From Acidobacteriota bacterium (GTDB taxonomy: Bacteria; Acidobacteriota; Thermoanaerobaculia; Multivoradales; JAHEKO01): 15,061 nt of DNA. Both the position numbers and the translations under genes were made by a program. The stretch is from positions 5,197 to 20,257 of the forward strand of contig JAHEKO010000010.1 of assembly GCA_024638355.1 (NCBI GenBank). The letters are read 5' to 3'. The notes beneath the pieces are model-generated. The model did no database searches, was not told the DNA's origin, and worked only from the letters and a program-made list of their open reading frames with translations. How positions within the stretch are numbered: position 1 is the first letter of the stretch; each line of letters opens with the position of its first letter. Shown here in pieces: positions 1 to 9,157 of this stretch.

Positions 1-104
1 AAGGCTCGGGCAAGCTCGAGGATCTGATCTACTCGGGCGAGCTCTGGACGGTGGGCGAAGGCGGCCAGGTGACGCGTGGCAAGGCCGTGGCCGACCCCGG
101 CTAG
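1..104 (+). CDS. 3' end of an unidentified gene (partial)
   Basis: The reading frame that enters at base 3 stays open to a TAG at 102-104 and gives about 33 residues ending in KAVADPG. Almost every codon ends in G or C, as in the confirmed genes of this window, so it is very likely the C-terminus of a real gene whose body lies to the left. The tail is hydrophilic and rich in Gly (SGELWTVGEGGQVTRG), which might be a beta-strand edge, but no family can be named from it. It converges on the small secreted protein gene, whose stop is 42 bases away. No hairpin with a T-run is visible between the two stops. Confidence 0.6.
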   Translation, partial: GSGKLEDLIYSGELWTVGEGGQVTRGKAVADPG

Positions 105-146
105 CGCCCGCCGGCTGCCGCAACAACCCCTTCGCCTAGCTTCGCC

Positions 147-437
147 TCAGCGCGGCGACCGCGAATCGTCGACTGCCGGACACAGGAACGAGCGCGTCAC
201 GGCGCGGCCCGAGGCGTGGCGCACGGCGAGCTCCGGGTTGAGCGGCTCCGTCCGTGGCATGCCGAAGAGCCGCTCCCAGCTCCGGTAGGCGCCGCAATCC
301 TCGGGGCGAAGGCAAGGGCCCTGGGCCGCGATCCTCCTGGCCTCGGCGCACGCCTCGGCCACCGTCTGCGTTGCCGGCGGCACGCTATCCAGCACGGTAA
401 GCGGGAGCAAGAGCAGGAACAGACCTAGTTGGGGCAT
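147..437 (-). CDS. Small secreted four-cysteine protein, family unknown
   Basis: This encodes 96 residues. The ATG at 437 is chosen because AAGGAG lies six bases upstream (minus strand), a near-perfect ribosome binding site. The frame is open further upstream, but that part lies antisense to the next gene and has no such site. The N-terminus (MPQLGLFLLLLPLTVLDSV) is a hydrophobic signal-like segment, with a likely cleavage after the Val-Pro-Pro-Ala region. There is no lipobox cysteine. The mature part has exactly four cysteines (in AEACAE, GPCLR, EDCGA and FLCPA), enough for two disulfides in an exported protein. Nothing in it points to a catalytic function. It is divergent from the 750-residue protein gene, separated by 268 bases. 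Export is inferred from the N-terminus, and the function is unknown. Confidence 0.75.
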   Translation of the reverse strand: MPQLGLFLLLLPLTVLDSVPPATQTVAEACAEARRIAAQGPCLRPEDCGAYRSWERLFGMPRTEPLNPELAVRHASGRAVTRSFLCPAVDDSRSPR

Positions 438-459
438 ATGGCGCTCCTTGGTTCGTCCG

Positions 460-465
460 AGTATA
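460..465 (-). promoter_or_regulatory. Candidate -10 box for the small secreted protein
   Basis: On the minus strand TATACT (one mismatch to TATAAT) lies 22 bases before the ATG at 437, which would leave a leader of about 17 bases that contains the AAGGAG site. No good TTGACA-like -35 is seen 16-18 bases upstream, so this is only a -10 candidate. The rest of the 438-705 intergenic stretch has no convincing -10 for the rightward gene. Confidence 0.35.
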
Positions 466-705
466 CGGGCAGCGCTCGAGTCGGGCGCTCCCGGGCCGAC
501 CATGCGGACCACGGCGCCGAGGGGGGAGCGCGAACGGTGCCCTCGTCGGCGGGAACGCGATACGCTGGTCCCGGCCGTTTCAGAACGACATCCTGGACCG
601 ACTTCCGGTCGACGTCGCATCGGTGGCTTCTCAGAGAGCCTCGACGAAACCGCCCATCCCGGTGCGGGGCCGAGAGGTCCTTCCGGCAATGAAAAGGAGA
701 CCGCA

Positions 706-2958
706 GTGACGAAGAAGGGACTCGAGATCAAGGATCTTGCGCAGAAGGTGGGATCCAAGGCGACGAAGCAGCTGGGCGACTTGAGCCTGCCGGTCGAGAT
801 CGTCGAAGGCTCGCTGGCGAAGGAGCTGCCGCTGGCGGTCGAAGGGGTGACCTTCACCCTGAACGGCGCCGCGGGCATCTTCGCCTTCAACTCGGTGGAC
901 GATGCGGATCCGCTCGGGGTGATCGGTCCGGCGGCGGCGCAGAGTGACGAGAAGCTCGGCCCGCAGATCGAGATCAGGCCGGGGAGCGCCTGGTTGAAGT
1001 ACCAGGCGCAGGCCGGCGCCAAGGCGGCCGGTGGCATGAGCTCGACCGACTTCGGCTTCTCTTTCGGTGCCGAGGGCGAGGTCCTGGTCGCGACCTATCG
1101 CATCCACGAGGCGACCGACACGGTCCTCTCGGCGATCCAGGAGGATCTGACCTCGCCACGGATCGTCTTCTCCAAGAAGCACATCAAGGCGCTCGACAAG
1201 GGCGAGGCCGTCACGCTCAAGGCGCGGGGCAAGCTCACGGCGGGCGTCGAGCTCAAGTGGGCCGACGTCTTCTCGAGCAGCATGAGCGCCCTCGGCGCGC
1301 TGCTCGACGCCCGCGAGGTCTTCGCCATCAAGATCGACGCCGGCGTGACCGCGAGCTTCGACGTTTCGCTCGAGGACGAGTTCCTGGTCGTCTTCTCGCG
1401 CCCGTCGGCCGGGAAGATCCGGGTCGCGATCAAGAAGAGCGACAAGAAGAGCCTTTCGGCCGGCATCGCGGCGAAGATCGGCGCGGAGTTCGCCAACAAG
1501 CAGGCGGTGCAGCAGGTACTCGGCAGCGTGATGGCCGGGCTCCTGGGCGAACCCTTGAAAGAGGTCGAGGTCATCGTGGCGAAGAAGGCCGCCAGCCTGA
1601 CCGGCCGCGAGAAGGAGATCGTCGCCCGGCTGCTCGACCGGCTGGGAATCGAGGACCCGGCCGACGGGCTCGCCGCTCTACGCGGGAGGCTCGCGAAGCT
1701 CCAGGCACGCGCCGCGCAGATCGTCGCTCAGGCGGCGAACAGCCGAGTCGAGCTCGGGTTTTCCTACGACTACAGCCGGATCGTCGCCGAATCGGTGCTG
1801 CTGCAAGCGACGCTCGACGAAGTGGCGCTCGACGCCCACCACCGCAAGCTCATCCGCGGGCGGCTCCAGGGCGTGCTCGACGCGGGCCTCACACCGGGCT
1901 CAGGGGTGAAGCTCGAGAAGTATCTGCACGAAAAGACCAAGAAGATCCGCCGCTCGTGGGGCTTCTCGCTGAGCGGTGGCAAGTGGCTCAAGATCTCCGG
2001 TAGGGACTTCAAGGAGCTCACCGAGGTGACGCGGACGACGGTGGACGGACGGCGCCAGATCAGCTTTCTCGGATCGCGCGGCTACAGCGGTACCGTCGGC
2101 GAGGACAAGGCCGAGTGGAACGTCGACTTCAACGCCTCGATGCGCGACTTCTCGTCGACGCAGAAACCGCTGGCGCCGGAGTTCGACTACTCGCTCTTCC
2201 TGGAGATGAGCCTGACCGAGAAGCGGGTCAAGGCGTCGGAGCTGGACAAGCTCCTCGATCTGGCGATCGTGTGGGACGCGATCGCCGTCGGTGCGGCGCC
2301 GGCCGAGGCGGAGCGCCTGAAGAGCCTGATCGTCGGCAAGGGGGCGACGTTCAGGTACCAGCTCAAGCTCGACGACACGGCCTTCCGCGGGATCCTGCCG
2401 GCTCTGGCGGGCAAGCCCACCCGCGGCTTCGCCGAGGGTCTGGCCGCGGCGATGCCCTGGCAGCCCAACTTCAGGCCCTCCAGCATCTCGCCCGGCCTGC
2501 GGAAGCAGCTCTACGGCGGACTCTGGCTGGACTACTTCGAGGACCGGTCGCTCAGCCCCAAGTTGCTGGCGGCCAAGGCGAGAGCCCACTTGAAGAGCAG
2601 CGACCAGCCCATTCTGGCGAGGTTCGAAGGTCGATTCTGGAGCAACTTCCGGGCCTACACGATCGCCGGCCTGGCTGAGCTCAACGGCGAGACGAGACAG
2701 GATTGGGACGGTTTCTCGGTCGGCATGGCCGCCCTCAAGGGTGCGATCGACGAGGGCCGCTCGTACCAGCTGGTGCGGTCGGCGTACTCCGGAATCCGCC
2801 GGCTCTTCGCGCAGTCGCACCACGTCGAGGGCCTGGGCGTCCTGCTACTCGATCTTCTCAAGGGTCGCTCGGAGCTCCTGCCGCACGCCGAGCGGATCTG
2901 CACGCTCGAGTACACCGAGGGTGGCAAGAAGAAGGTCGAGAGCATCAGCACGGCGTAG
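706..2958 (+). CDS. 750-residue protein of unknown family, cytosolic by sequence
   Basis: I do not recognise this protein. The GTG at 706 is chosen because AAGGAG (694-699) lies six bases before it. The frame is open back to 448, but that stretch is Arg/Pro-rich and unlike coding sequence here. There is no signal peptide, transmembrane segment or lipobox, so it should stay in the cytosol unless exported by a special route. It has one cysteine (Cys732). It alternates long amphipathic beta-strand-like stretches (about 170-260 and 345-560) with helical ones (about 290-345, 505-545, 610-720). The tripeptide GFS recurs at about 118, 351, 419 and 669, each time at the head of a similar strand-then-helix piece, which hints at a diverged internal repeat. 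Residues 240-260 are Lys-rich. It is followed after 27 bases by an SGNH-like gene and then a small membrane protein, so it probably belongs to a three-gene operon. No nuclease, kinase or Walker motif was found by eye. Confidence 0.85.
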   Translation: MTKKGLEIKDLAQKVGSKATKQLGDLSLPVEIVEGSLAKELPLAVEGVTFTLNGAAGIFAFNSVDDADPLGVIGPAAAQSDEKLGPQIEIRPGSAWLKYQAQAGAKAAGGMSSTDFGFSFGAEGEVLVATYRIHEATDTVLSAIQEDLTSPRIVFSKKHIKALDKGEAVTLKARGKLTAGVELKWADVFSSSMSALGALLDAREVFAIKIDAGVTASFDVSLEDEFLVVFSRPSAGKIRVAIKKSDKKSLSAGIAAKIGAEFANKQAVQQVLGSVMAGLLGEPLKEVEVIVAKKAASLTGREKEIVARLLDRLGIEDPADGLAALRGRLAKLQARAAQIVAQAANSRVELGFSYDYSRIVAESVLLQATLDEVALDAHHRKLIRGRLQGVLDAGLTPGSGVKLEKYLHEKTKKIRRSWGFSLSGGKWLKISGRDFKELTEVTRTTVDGRRQISFLGSRGYSGTVGEDKAEWNVDFNASMRDFSSTQKPLAPEFDYSLFLEMSLTEKRVKASELDKLLDLAIVWDAIAVGAAPAEAERLKSLIVGKGATFRYQLKLDDTAFRGILPALAGKPTRGFAEGLAAAMPWQPNFRPSSISPGLRKQLYGGLWLDYFEDRSLSPKLLAAKARAHLKSSDQPILARFEGRFWSNFRAYTIAGLAELNGETRQDWDGFSVGMAALKGAIDEGRSYQLVRSAYSGIRRLFAQSHHVEGLGVLLLDLLKGRSELLPHAERICTLEYTEGGKKKVESISTA

Positions 2959-2985
2959 ACTTGGCCGGCCCCGGTCCGGTGGATC

Positions 2986-4128
2986 ATGCGCGCCAAAGCC
3001 GTCCTCTCCCGATTCCTTCTCGTGACCGGCGCGGTCGCGATGAGCCTGGCCGTGGCGGAGATCGGCTTGCGCCTCGACGCGCGGTCGCCCCGGGCGTCGG
3101 TCGGCGACCTGCGGAGCCGGCTCGAGGCGTCGCGACGAGCGGCGCCCGAGCCACGGTCGAGCGGTCGCAAGGTCAGCCTCAAGGGGTTGGTGCAGCCGAG
3201 TCCGTTCCCCGACGTCGTCTACGAGCTCAAGCCGAGGCTCGACGGCGTCTTCGTCGGTGGGAGGTTTCGAACCAACTCCTGGGGCTTCCGGGGCCCCGAG
3301 GTCGAGCTGCGCAAGCCTCCCGGCACCTTTCGCATCGTCGGTATAGGCGACTCGATGATGTTCGGTTGGGGCGTCCATCAGGAGGAGATCTACCTGGCGC
3401 GGCTCCAGCGGCGGCTCGCGGGCCGGGCGGCCGGCGGCCGCGCCTTCGAGGTTCTCAATCTGGCGGTCCCCGGCTACAACACCTGGATGGAGGTGGAGAG
3501 CCTTGCCGCCAAGGGCCTGGCCTTCGAGCCCGACCTCGTGATTCTCCACTTCTACGGCAACGACTTCGGTGTGCCCCGCTTCATGCAGCCGCCCGCGGCG
3601 CCGGACGAGGAGAGCCGATGGCAGCTCGTCGAGCTCGTCGAGCGTGCGTTCGGCCGCGAGCCCGCGGAGACGTCCGAGCCGCGGCCGCTCCTGCCCTCGG
3701 ACCTGGCCGGGCCCAGGGCCCATCTGGCCGTCGAGGCGAGGGAGCACCATCAGTACATGGTGGGGCGCGACCCCTTTCGGCAGGCCATGGAGCGGCTCGC
3801 CGTCCTGGCGCGTGAAGAGGGGATCGCGGTCGTGGTTCTGCTGCTGCGAGAGGCGGATCCGGCGGCGGTCGAGCTGGTTCGCGAGGCGGTGTCCGACGGC
3901 GACTTCCACCTGCTCGATCCGACCGGGCGTTTCCTCGACTACCTGCGCTCGATCGGCAAGGACGAGAGCGCCTGGGAGGAGACCTTCCAGCTGTCGAGCC
4001 GCGACCGCCACCCCAACACGCTCGGCCACTCGCTCCTGGCGGACGCTCTGCTCGAGTTCCTCGACGGGCACGAGCTGATTCCCGCCGCCGCGCCGGCCTC
4101 CGAAACCCACGCGGTCCGTCCTCCGTAG
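2986..4128 (+). CDS. Membrane-anchored SGNH/GDSL hydrolase-like protein
   Basis: This encodes 380 residues. Residues 5-27 form an uncleaved signal anchor or signal peptide (FLLVTGAVAMSLAVAEIGL), which places the rest outside the cytoplasm. The SGNH blocks are in order: GIGDSMMFGWG with Ser123, the oxyanion Gly in VPGYN (Gly163), Asn192 in FYGND, and a C-terminal DRHPNTLGH with Asp340 and His342 as the acid/base pair. The block I motif and the extra N-terminal region (about residues 65-110, ending TNSWGFRGPEVE) match the bacterial SGNH proteins often found with surface polysaccharide or O-acyl systems. Known members of the fold are esterases, lipases or O-acetyltransferases/deacetylases. The substrate cannot be read from the sequence. 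The start ATG follows GGTGGA closely, a modest ribosome site. It lies 27 bases after the 750-residue gene and 27 bases before the small membrane gene. Confidence 0.85.
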   Translation: MRAKAVLSRFLLVTGAVAMSLAVAEIGLRLDARSPRASVGDLRSRLEASRRAAPEPRSSGRKVSLKGLVQPSPFPDVVYELKPRLDGVFVGGRFRTNSWGFRGPEVELRKPPGTFRIVGIGDSMMFGWGVHQEEIYLARLQRRLAGRAAGGRAFEVLNLAVPGYNTWMEVESLAAKGLAFEPDLVILHFYGNDFGVPRFMQPPAAPDEESRWQLVELVERAFGREPAETSEPRPLLPSDLAGPRAHLAVEAREHHQYMVGRDPFRQAMERLAVLAREEGIAVVVLLLREADPAAVELVREAVSDGDFHLLDPTGRFLDYLRSIGKDESAWEETFQLSSRDRHPNTLGHSLLADALLEFLDGHELIPAAAPASETHAVRPP

Positions 4129-4155
4129 TCCGGGTCGAGGAGGTCCGAACCGTCG

Positions 4156-4359
4156 ATGCTCACTTTCCTGCTCTGGCTGCTGCTCTTCGTCGTCTGCTGG
4201 CCGCTCGCACTGCTCGCGCTCCTGCTCTATCCGGTGGTCTGGCTTCTGCTGCTGCCGTTTCGGCTGCTCGGCATCGCCGTCGACTCGGTCTTCCAGCTGT
4301 TGAAGGCTGTTCTCCTGCTCCCGGCGCGACTGCTGCGAGGCCCTTCGGCGATCGGTTAG
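4156..4359 (+). CDS. Small hydrophobic membrane protein (67 residues)
   Basis: The 67 residues are almost entirely Leu, Val, Ala and Pro with two or three hydrophobic stretches (about 3-25, 24-45 and 47-60), broken by PVVW and PFRLLG turns and ending in RLLRGPSAIG. GAGGAGG at 4137-4143 lies 12 bases before the ATG, rather far, but no other in-frame start exists. Short Leu/Pro-rich membrane proteins beginning MLT-LLWLLLF occur as hypothetical proteins in several high-GC bacteria, as I recall, so a real gene is likely. It probably ends the operon of the 750-residue and SGNH proteins. It converges on the acyl-CoA dehydrogenase gene, with only 12 bases between the two stop codons. Its function is unknown. 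Confidence 0.7.
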   Translation: MLTFLLWLLLFVVCWPLALLALLLYPVVWLLLLPFRLLGIAVDSVFQLLKAVLLLPARLLRGPSAIG

Positions 4360-4371
4360 CCGGTCCGACGG

Positions 4372-6204
<1,833 letters not shown>

Positions 6205-6223
6205 CTCGAGTCTCCTTCTTCCA

Positions 6224-6240
6224 ACGACATTGTAGGTCGT
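6224..6240 (-). promoter_or_regulatory. TACAAT -10 candidate inside an ACGAC-N7-GTCGT inverted repeat
   Basis: Upstream of the acyl-CoA dehydrogenase, the minus strand reads TACAAT (6229-6234), 24 bases before the start codon. It is framed by perfect five-base arms ACGAC and GTCGT, seven bases apart. This is where a repressor of the TetR/FadR kind would overlap a promoter, and such regulators do control fatty-acid genes. No clear -35 is seen at 16-18 bases, and the arms are short, so chance is possible. Confidence 0.3.
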
Positions 6241-6307
6241 CGGGGGCCGTTGGTTGCGACGAATCGGTGGATCTTGCGACGGCGAGGCCCGGCTCGGCTG
6301 CGCGAGC

Positions 6308-7375
6308 CTACGACAGCAGCGCGACGCTCTTGACCTGGGCAAAGACGCGCTTGCCGGACGCGAGGTCGAGCGCCGCCGCCGACTTGCGCGTGACTCGCGC
6401 CAGCATCGGCGCACCGCCGACGAGCAGCCGCGCCATGACCAGCGCGTCGCCTTCCGGAAGGAGCTGGTCGACCCGCGCCGGAAAGATGTTCAGGATGCTC
6501 GTTCCGGTCTGCGGCTCGAGCGTCAGGCTGACGTCTCGGGCGGCGATGCGCAGACGCACCTTGGTGCCGATCGGCAGCTGGTTGCGGGTCAACGTGAAGC
6601 GGCCGCCGGCGGTCTCGAGATAGGTCAGGTGGTACTCGTCGTCGTGCTCGGAGACGGTGGCCTCGATCAACGACTCGGCGTCGCTGCCGTGGGCGAGCGG
6701 CAGGTCGAGCCGGGTGAGGAGGTCGCCGATCGGGCCGGCCGCGCGGACGCCGCCCGCCTCGAGAAGCACGAGGTGATCGGCGAGCCGCGCCACCTCGTCG
6801 GCCGAGTGGCTGACGTAGATGACCGGTATGTCGAGCTCGGCGTGGAGCGATTCGAAGTAGGGGAGGATCTCGCCCTTGCGCTCGCGGTCGAGGGCCGCCA
6901 GAGGCTCGTCCATCAGGAGCAGCCGTGGGCTCGTGGCGAGCGCCCGGGCCAGCGCCACGCGCTGCCGCTCGCCGCCCGACAGGCTGGCGGGTTTGCGATC
7001 GAGGAGCGTGGCGATGCCGAGAAGGTCGATGGCGCGGTCGAGCGCTACCCGCCGCTCGGCCGGCGGCACCCGCTTGCGGCCGTACTCGACGTTGCCGCGC
7101 GCGGTGAGGTGGGGGAAGAGGCTCGTCTCCTGGAAGACGTAGCCGACGGCGCGCCGGTGGGTGGGGACGAAGCGATCGCCGTCCTGCCAGGTGGTCGCGC
7201 CGATCCTGAGAAAGCCGGTAGGATGCCTGTCGAGCCCGGCGATCGCCCGCAGGAGCGTCGTCTTGCCGCAGCCGGAGGGGCCGAACACACCGGTCACGCC
7301 GCGGCCGGGAGCGCTCAGCTCGACGTCGAGCACGAACTCGCCGCGGTCGACGCGGAAGCGCGCCTCGAGGCTCAT
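6308..7375 (-). CDS. modC: Molybdate ABC transporter ATP-binding protein ModC
   Basis: This encodes 355 residues, the normal ModC length. In order it has Walker [10 protein letters not shown] (32-40), Q-loop Gln82 in [11 protein letters not shown], the ABC signature [16 protein letters not shown] (131-146), Walker B LLLMDEP (152-158) and the switch His190. The C-terminal part (about 293-352, from [10 protein letters not shown]) is a TOBE/Mo-binding-like domain typical of ModC. It hydrolyses ATP on the cytoplasmic side to drive oxyanion import through ModB. Its ATG (7375) overlaps the modB stop in an ATGA, so it is translationally coupled. The [13 protein letters not shown] stretch is a ModC hallmark, which makes another ABC family unlikely. 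Tungstate cannot be excluded as substrate from the ATPase alone. Confidence 0.95.
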   Translation of the reverse strand: MSLEARFRVDRGEFVLDVELSAPGRGVTGVFGPSGCGKTTLLRAIAGLDRHPTGFLRIGATTWQDGDRFVPTHRRAVGYVFQETSLFPHLTARGNVEYGRKRVPPAERRVALDRAIDLLGIATLLDRKPASLSGGERQRVALARALATSPRLLLMDEPLAALDRERKGEILPYFESLHAELDIPVIYVSHSADEVARLADHLVLLEAGGVRAAGPIGDLLTRLDLPLAHGSDAESLIEATVSEHDDEYHLTYLETAGGRFTLTRNQLPIGTKVRLRIAARDVSLTLEPQTGTSILNIFPARVDQLLPEGDALVMARLLVGGAPMLARVTRKSAAALDLASGKRVFAQVKSVALLS

Positions 7376-8052
7376 GGCTGCACCCACCGGAAGCGCCGGT
7401 TGAACGCGTAGATAGCGGCGAGGAGAACGAACGACAGGACGAGCAGCCCGCCGGCGAGCCAGTGGGCGCGCGCGTACTCGAGGCTCTCGACGTGGTCGTA
7501 GATGGCGATCGACAGCACCTGGGTCTCGCCCGGGATGTTGCCGCCGATCATCAGCACGACGCCGAATTCGCCGATGGTGTGGGCGAACCCCAGCACGGCC
7601 GCGGTCAGGAAGCCAGACCGCGCGAGCGGCACGGCGACGGTGAAGAAGCGGTCGAGGGGAGACGCCCGCAGGGTCGCGGCCACCTCCAGCGGCCGGCGGC
7701 CGACGGCGGCGAAGGCGTTCTGGAGCGGCTGAACCACGAACGGCAGCGAATAGAGCACCGAGCCGATGACCAGGCCCGTGAAGGTGAAGGCGAGCGGCCG
7801 GCCGCCGAGCGCTTGCATCAGGCCGCCGACCGGGCCGCGCGGGCCGAGGGCGATGAGGAGGTAGAAGCCGAGGACGGTCGGCGGCAGCACCAGCGGCAGG
7901 GCGACGACCGCCTCGAGCACGAACTTGAAGCGCCCGCGCGAGCGCCCGAGCCACCAGGCGAGCGGCGTGCCGAGGAGAAGCAGGATCAGGGTGCTGACCG
8001 CCGCCAGCTCGAGCGTGATCGCCAGCGCCACGAGATCGGCCCGGGTGAGCAT
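7372..8052 (-). CDS. modB: Molybdate ABC transporter permease ModB
   Basis: This encodes 226 residues from ATG 8052. Five or so transmembrane segments are visible (about 10-32, 45-70, 90-112, 145-170 and 198-218). The cytoplasmic EAA loop is [20 protein letters not shown], close to residues 123-142, the contact site for ModC. The stretch [20 protein letters not shown] is characteristic of ModB. The chosen ATG shares one base with the modA stop (TGATG). A GTG three bases earlier (8055) would add a single Met and is a possible alternative. It forms the membrane channel of the ModABC importer, between ModA in the periplasm and ModC in the cytoplasm. Confidence 0.94.
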   Translation of the reverse strand: MLTRADLVALAITLELAAVSTLILLLLGTPLAWWLGRSRGRFKFVLEAVVALPLVLPPTVLGFYLLIALGPRGPVGGLMQALGGRPLAFTFTGLVIGSVLYSLPFVVQPLQNAFAAVGRRPLEVAATLRASPLDRFFTVAVPLARSGFLTAAVLGFAHTIGEFGVVLMIGGNIPGETQVLSIAIYDHVESLEYARAHWLAGGLLVLSFVLLAAIYAFNRRFRWVQP

Positions 8053-8795
8053 CACGGGATCTCGTAGCCGAAGTCGGCGAGGATTCGACTCGCCTCCGGC
8101 CCACGGACGAAGGCCAGGAGGTCGCGCGCCGCCCGCGACTCTTCGAGCAGAACCGCCTGCTGCTCGATCGGGGAGTGGAGCTCCGGCGGCACCCGCCAGT
8201 AGGAGCCGCGGATCGGCTCGCCGCCCTCACGGAGCTGGGACCAGGCGACGAAGCCGAGCTCGGCGTTGCCGCTGTCGACGAACTGAAAGGCCTGGCCGAC
8301 GTTCTCGCCGCGCACCAGACGCCCCTCGAGCCCTTCCCAGAGGCCGAGCGCGACGAGCGTCTGCCGCGCCGCCTCGCCATAGGGCGCCAGTCTCGGGTTG
8401 GCGATCGCCAGGCGGCGGAAGCCGCCGCTGCCGAGCACCCGGCCCTCGGGGTCGACGTAGCCGTCGCCGGGGCTCCACAGGGCCAACCGCCCGACGGCGT
8501 AGGTGAATCGGCTGCCGGCGACGGCGACGCCCTCGGCTTCCAGGCGCCGCGGCCGGCGGTCGTCGGCGGCGAAGAAGGCGTCGAAGGGCGCGCCGTTGAC
8601 GATTTGAGCGTAGTGCTTGCCGGTCGACCCGAAGATCAGCGTCACGCGATGCCCGCTGGCCTCCTCGAAGCGCTCGGCCACCGCGGCGATCGCCCCCTTG
8701 ACGTTGGTGGCCGCCGCGACGCGGATGTCCGCCGCGGTCGCGGGCGTTGCCGCCAGCGTCGCCGCCAGCGCGAGACTCCGAGCGCGGCCCCGCAA
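8052..8795 (-). CDS. modA: Molybdate-binding periplasmic protein ModA (TTG start)
   Basis: This encodes 247 residues. The start is inferred to be TTG at 8795, because no ATG or GTG gives a sensible signal peptide, and TTG lies two bases after the stop of the preceding gene with GAGG nine bases upstream. The frame continues upstream antisense-free but overlaps the preceding gene and is not protein-like. The signal peptide is [20 protein letters not shown], with cleavage likely before ADIRV. ModA features follow: [10 protein letters not shown] (27-36), [15 protein letters not shown] (54-68) with the oxyanion-binding Ser-Thr, [28 protein letters not shown] (132-147) and [20 protein letters not shown] (165-184). 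It captures molybdate (or tungstate) in the periplasm and hands it to ModB. Confidence 0.9.
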   Translation of the reverse strand: MRGRARSLALAATLAATPATAADIRVAAATNVKGAIAAVAERFEEASGHRVTLIFGSTGKHYAQIVNGAPFDAFFAADDRRPRRLEAEGVAVAGSRFTYAVGRLALWSPGDGYVDPEGRVLGSGGFRRLAIANPRLAPYGEAARQTLVALGLWEGLEGRLVRGENVGQAFQFVDSGNAELGFVAWSQLREGGEPIRGSYWRVPPELHSPIEQQAVLLEESRAARDLLAFVRGPEASRILADFGYEIP

Positions 8796-8797
8796 GG

Positions 8798-9070
8798 TCA
8801 GTAGCCTCGACTCTCCTCGAGGTACCAGTAGTCGCCGTCGAGCACTCCCGCGGCCTCTCCCGCTCGCGCGGATGCGGGGGCGCGCAGGAACTCGTCGGCT
8901 TGCGCGCGATCGTCCACCCGGAAGAGGAAGAAGACCTCGTTGGGGTCGTCCGCGCCCCGCCACAGCCCCTCGAGGTGCAGCCCCGCCGCACGGTGGTCCT
9001 CGGCGTGACTCGCGAAGATCACGCGCCACGTCTCGAAATCGGACACGCGGTTTCTACTGAGCATCTTCAT
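8798..9070 (-). CDS. Small dimeric alpha/beta-barrel-like protein at head of mod operon
   Basis: This encodes 90 residues and begins MKMLSRNRVSDFETWRVIF. AAGGAG lies seven bases before the ATG. The pattern DFETWRVIFASHAEDHRAAGL, then LWRGADDPNEVFFLFRVDD, then AQADEFLRAP resembles the small cyclase/monooxygenase-like ferredoxin-fold proteins that form dimeric alpha/beta barrels (ABM-like). The conserved Asp-Pro-Asn-Glu-Val-Phe-Phe strand is typical. No signal peptide is present, so it is cytosolic. Its stop is two bases before the modA start, so it is almost certainly cotranscribed with modABC. Its biochemical role is unknown. Neither a ModE-like operator nor a Moco riboswitch could be seen in the 87 bases upstream (9071-9157), which hold only a GC-rich imperfect hairpin near 9130-9153. 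Confidence 0.82.
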   Translation of the reverse strand: MKMLSRNRVSDFETWRVIFASHAEDHRAAGLHLEGLWRGADDPNEVFFLFRVDDRAQADEFLRAPASARAGEAAGVLDGDYWYLEESRGY

Positions 9071-9157
9071 CCAGCTTCTCCTTCCTCTCGCCGGGCGCCC
9101 GCGCGGCGTGTGATCTGGAGCCTAACCGACGGCCCCCGCGCCCGCGAGAGGGGCAGG

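Noticed and set aside
131..147. Short tandem TTCGCCT repeat between converging stops
   Set aside because: There are only two copies of seven bases, with no larger structure and no sign of a CRISPR or attachment site.
448..705. N-terminal extension of the 750-residue frame
   Set aside because: The frame is open, but the stretch is Arg/Pro-rich, lies over the divergent promoter region, and the AAGGAG-GTG at 706 is a much better start.
438..1037. Upstream extension of the small secreted protein on the minus strand
   Set aside because: It is antisense to a well-supported gene, its Ser/Pro-rich composition is that of an antisense frame, and the AAGGAG site fixes the start at 437.
2845..4110. Long open frame antisense to the SGNH gene
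   Set aside because: It has no recognisable domain, while the plus-strand frame contains all four SGNH blocks. Long antisense frames are expected in DNA this GC-rich.
9130..9153. GC-rich hairpin upstream of the mod operon as a Moco riboswitch or terminator
   Set aside because: The stem is only five or six pairs, with no T-run and no conserved riboswitch core.
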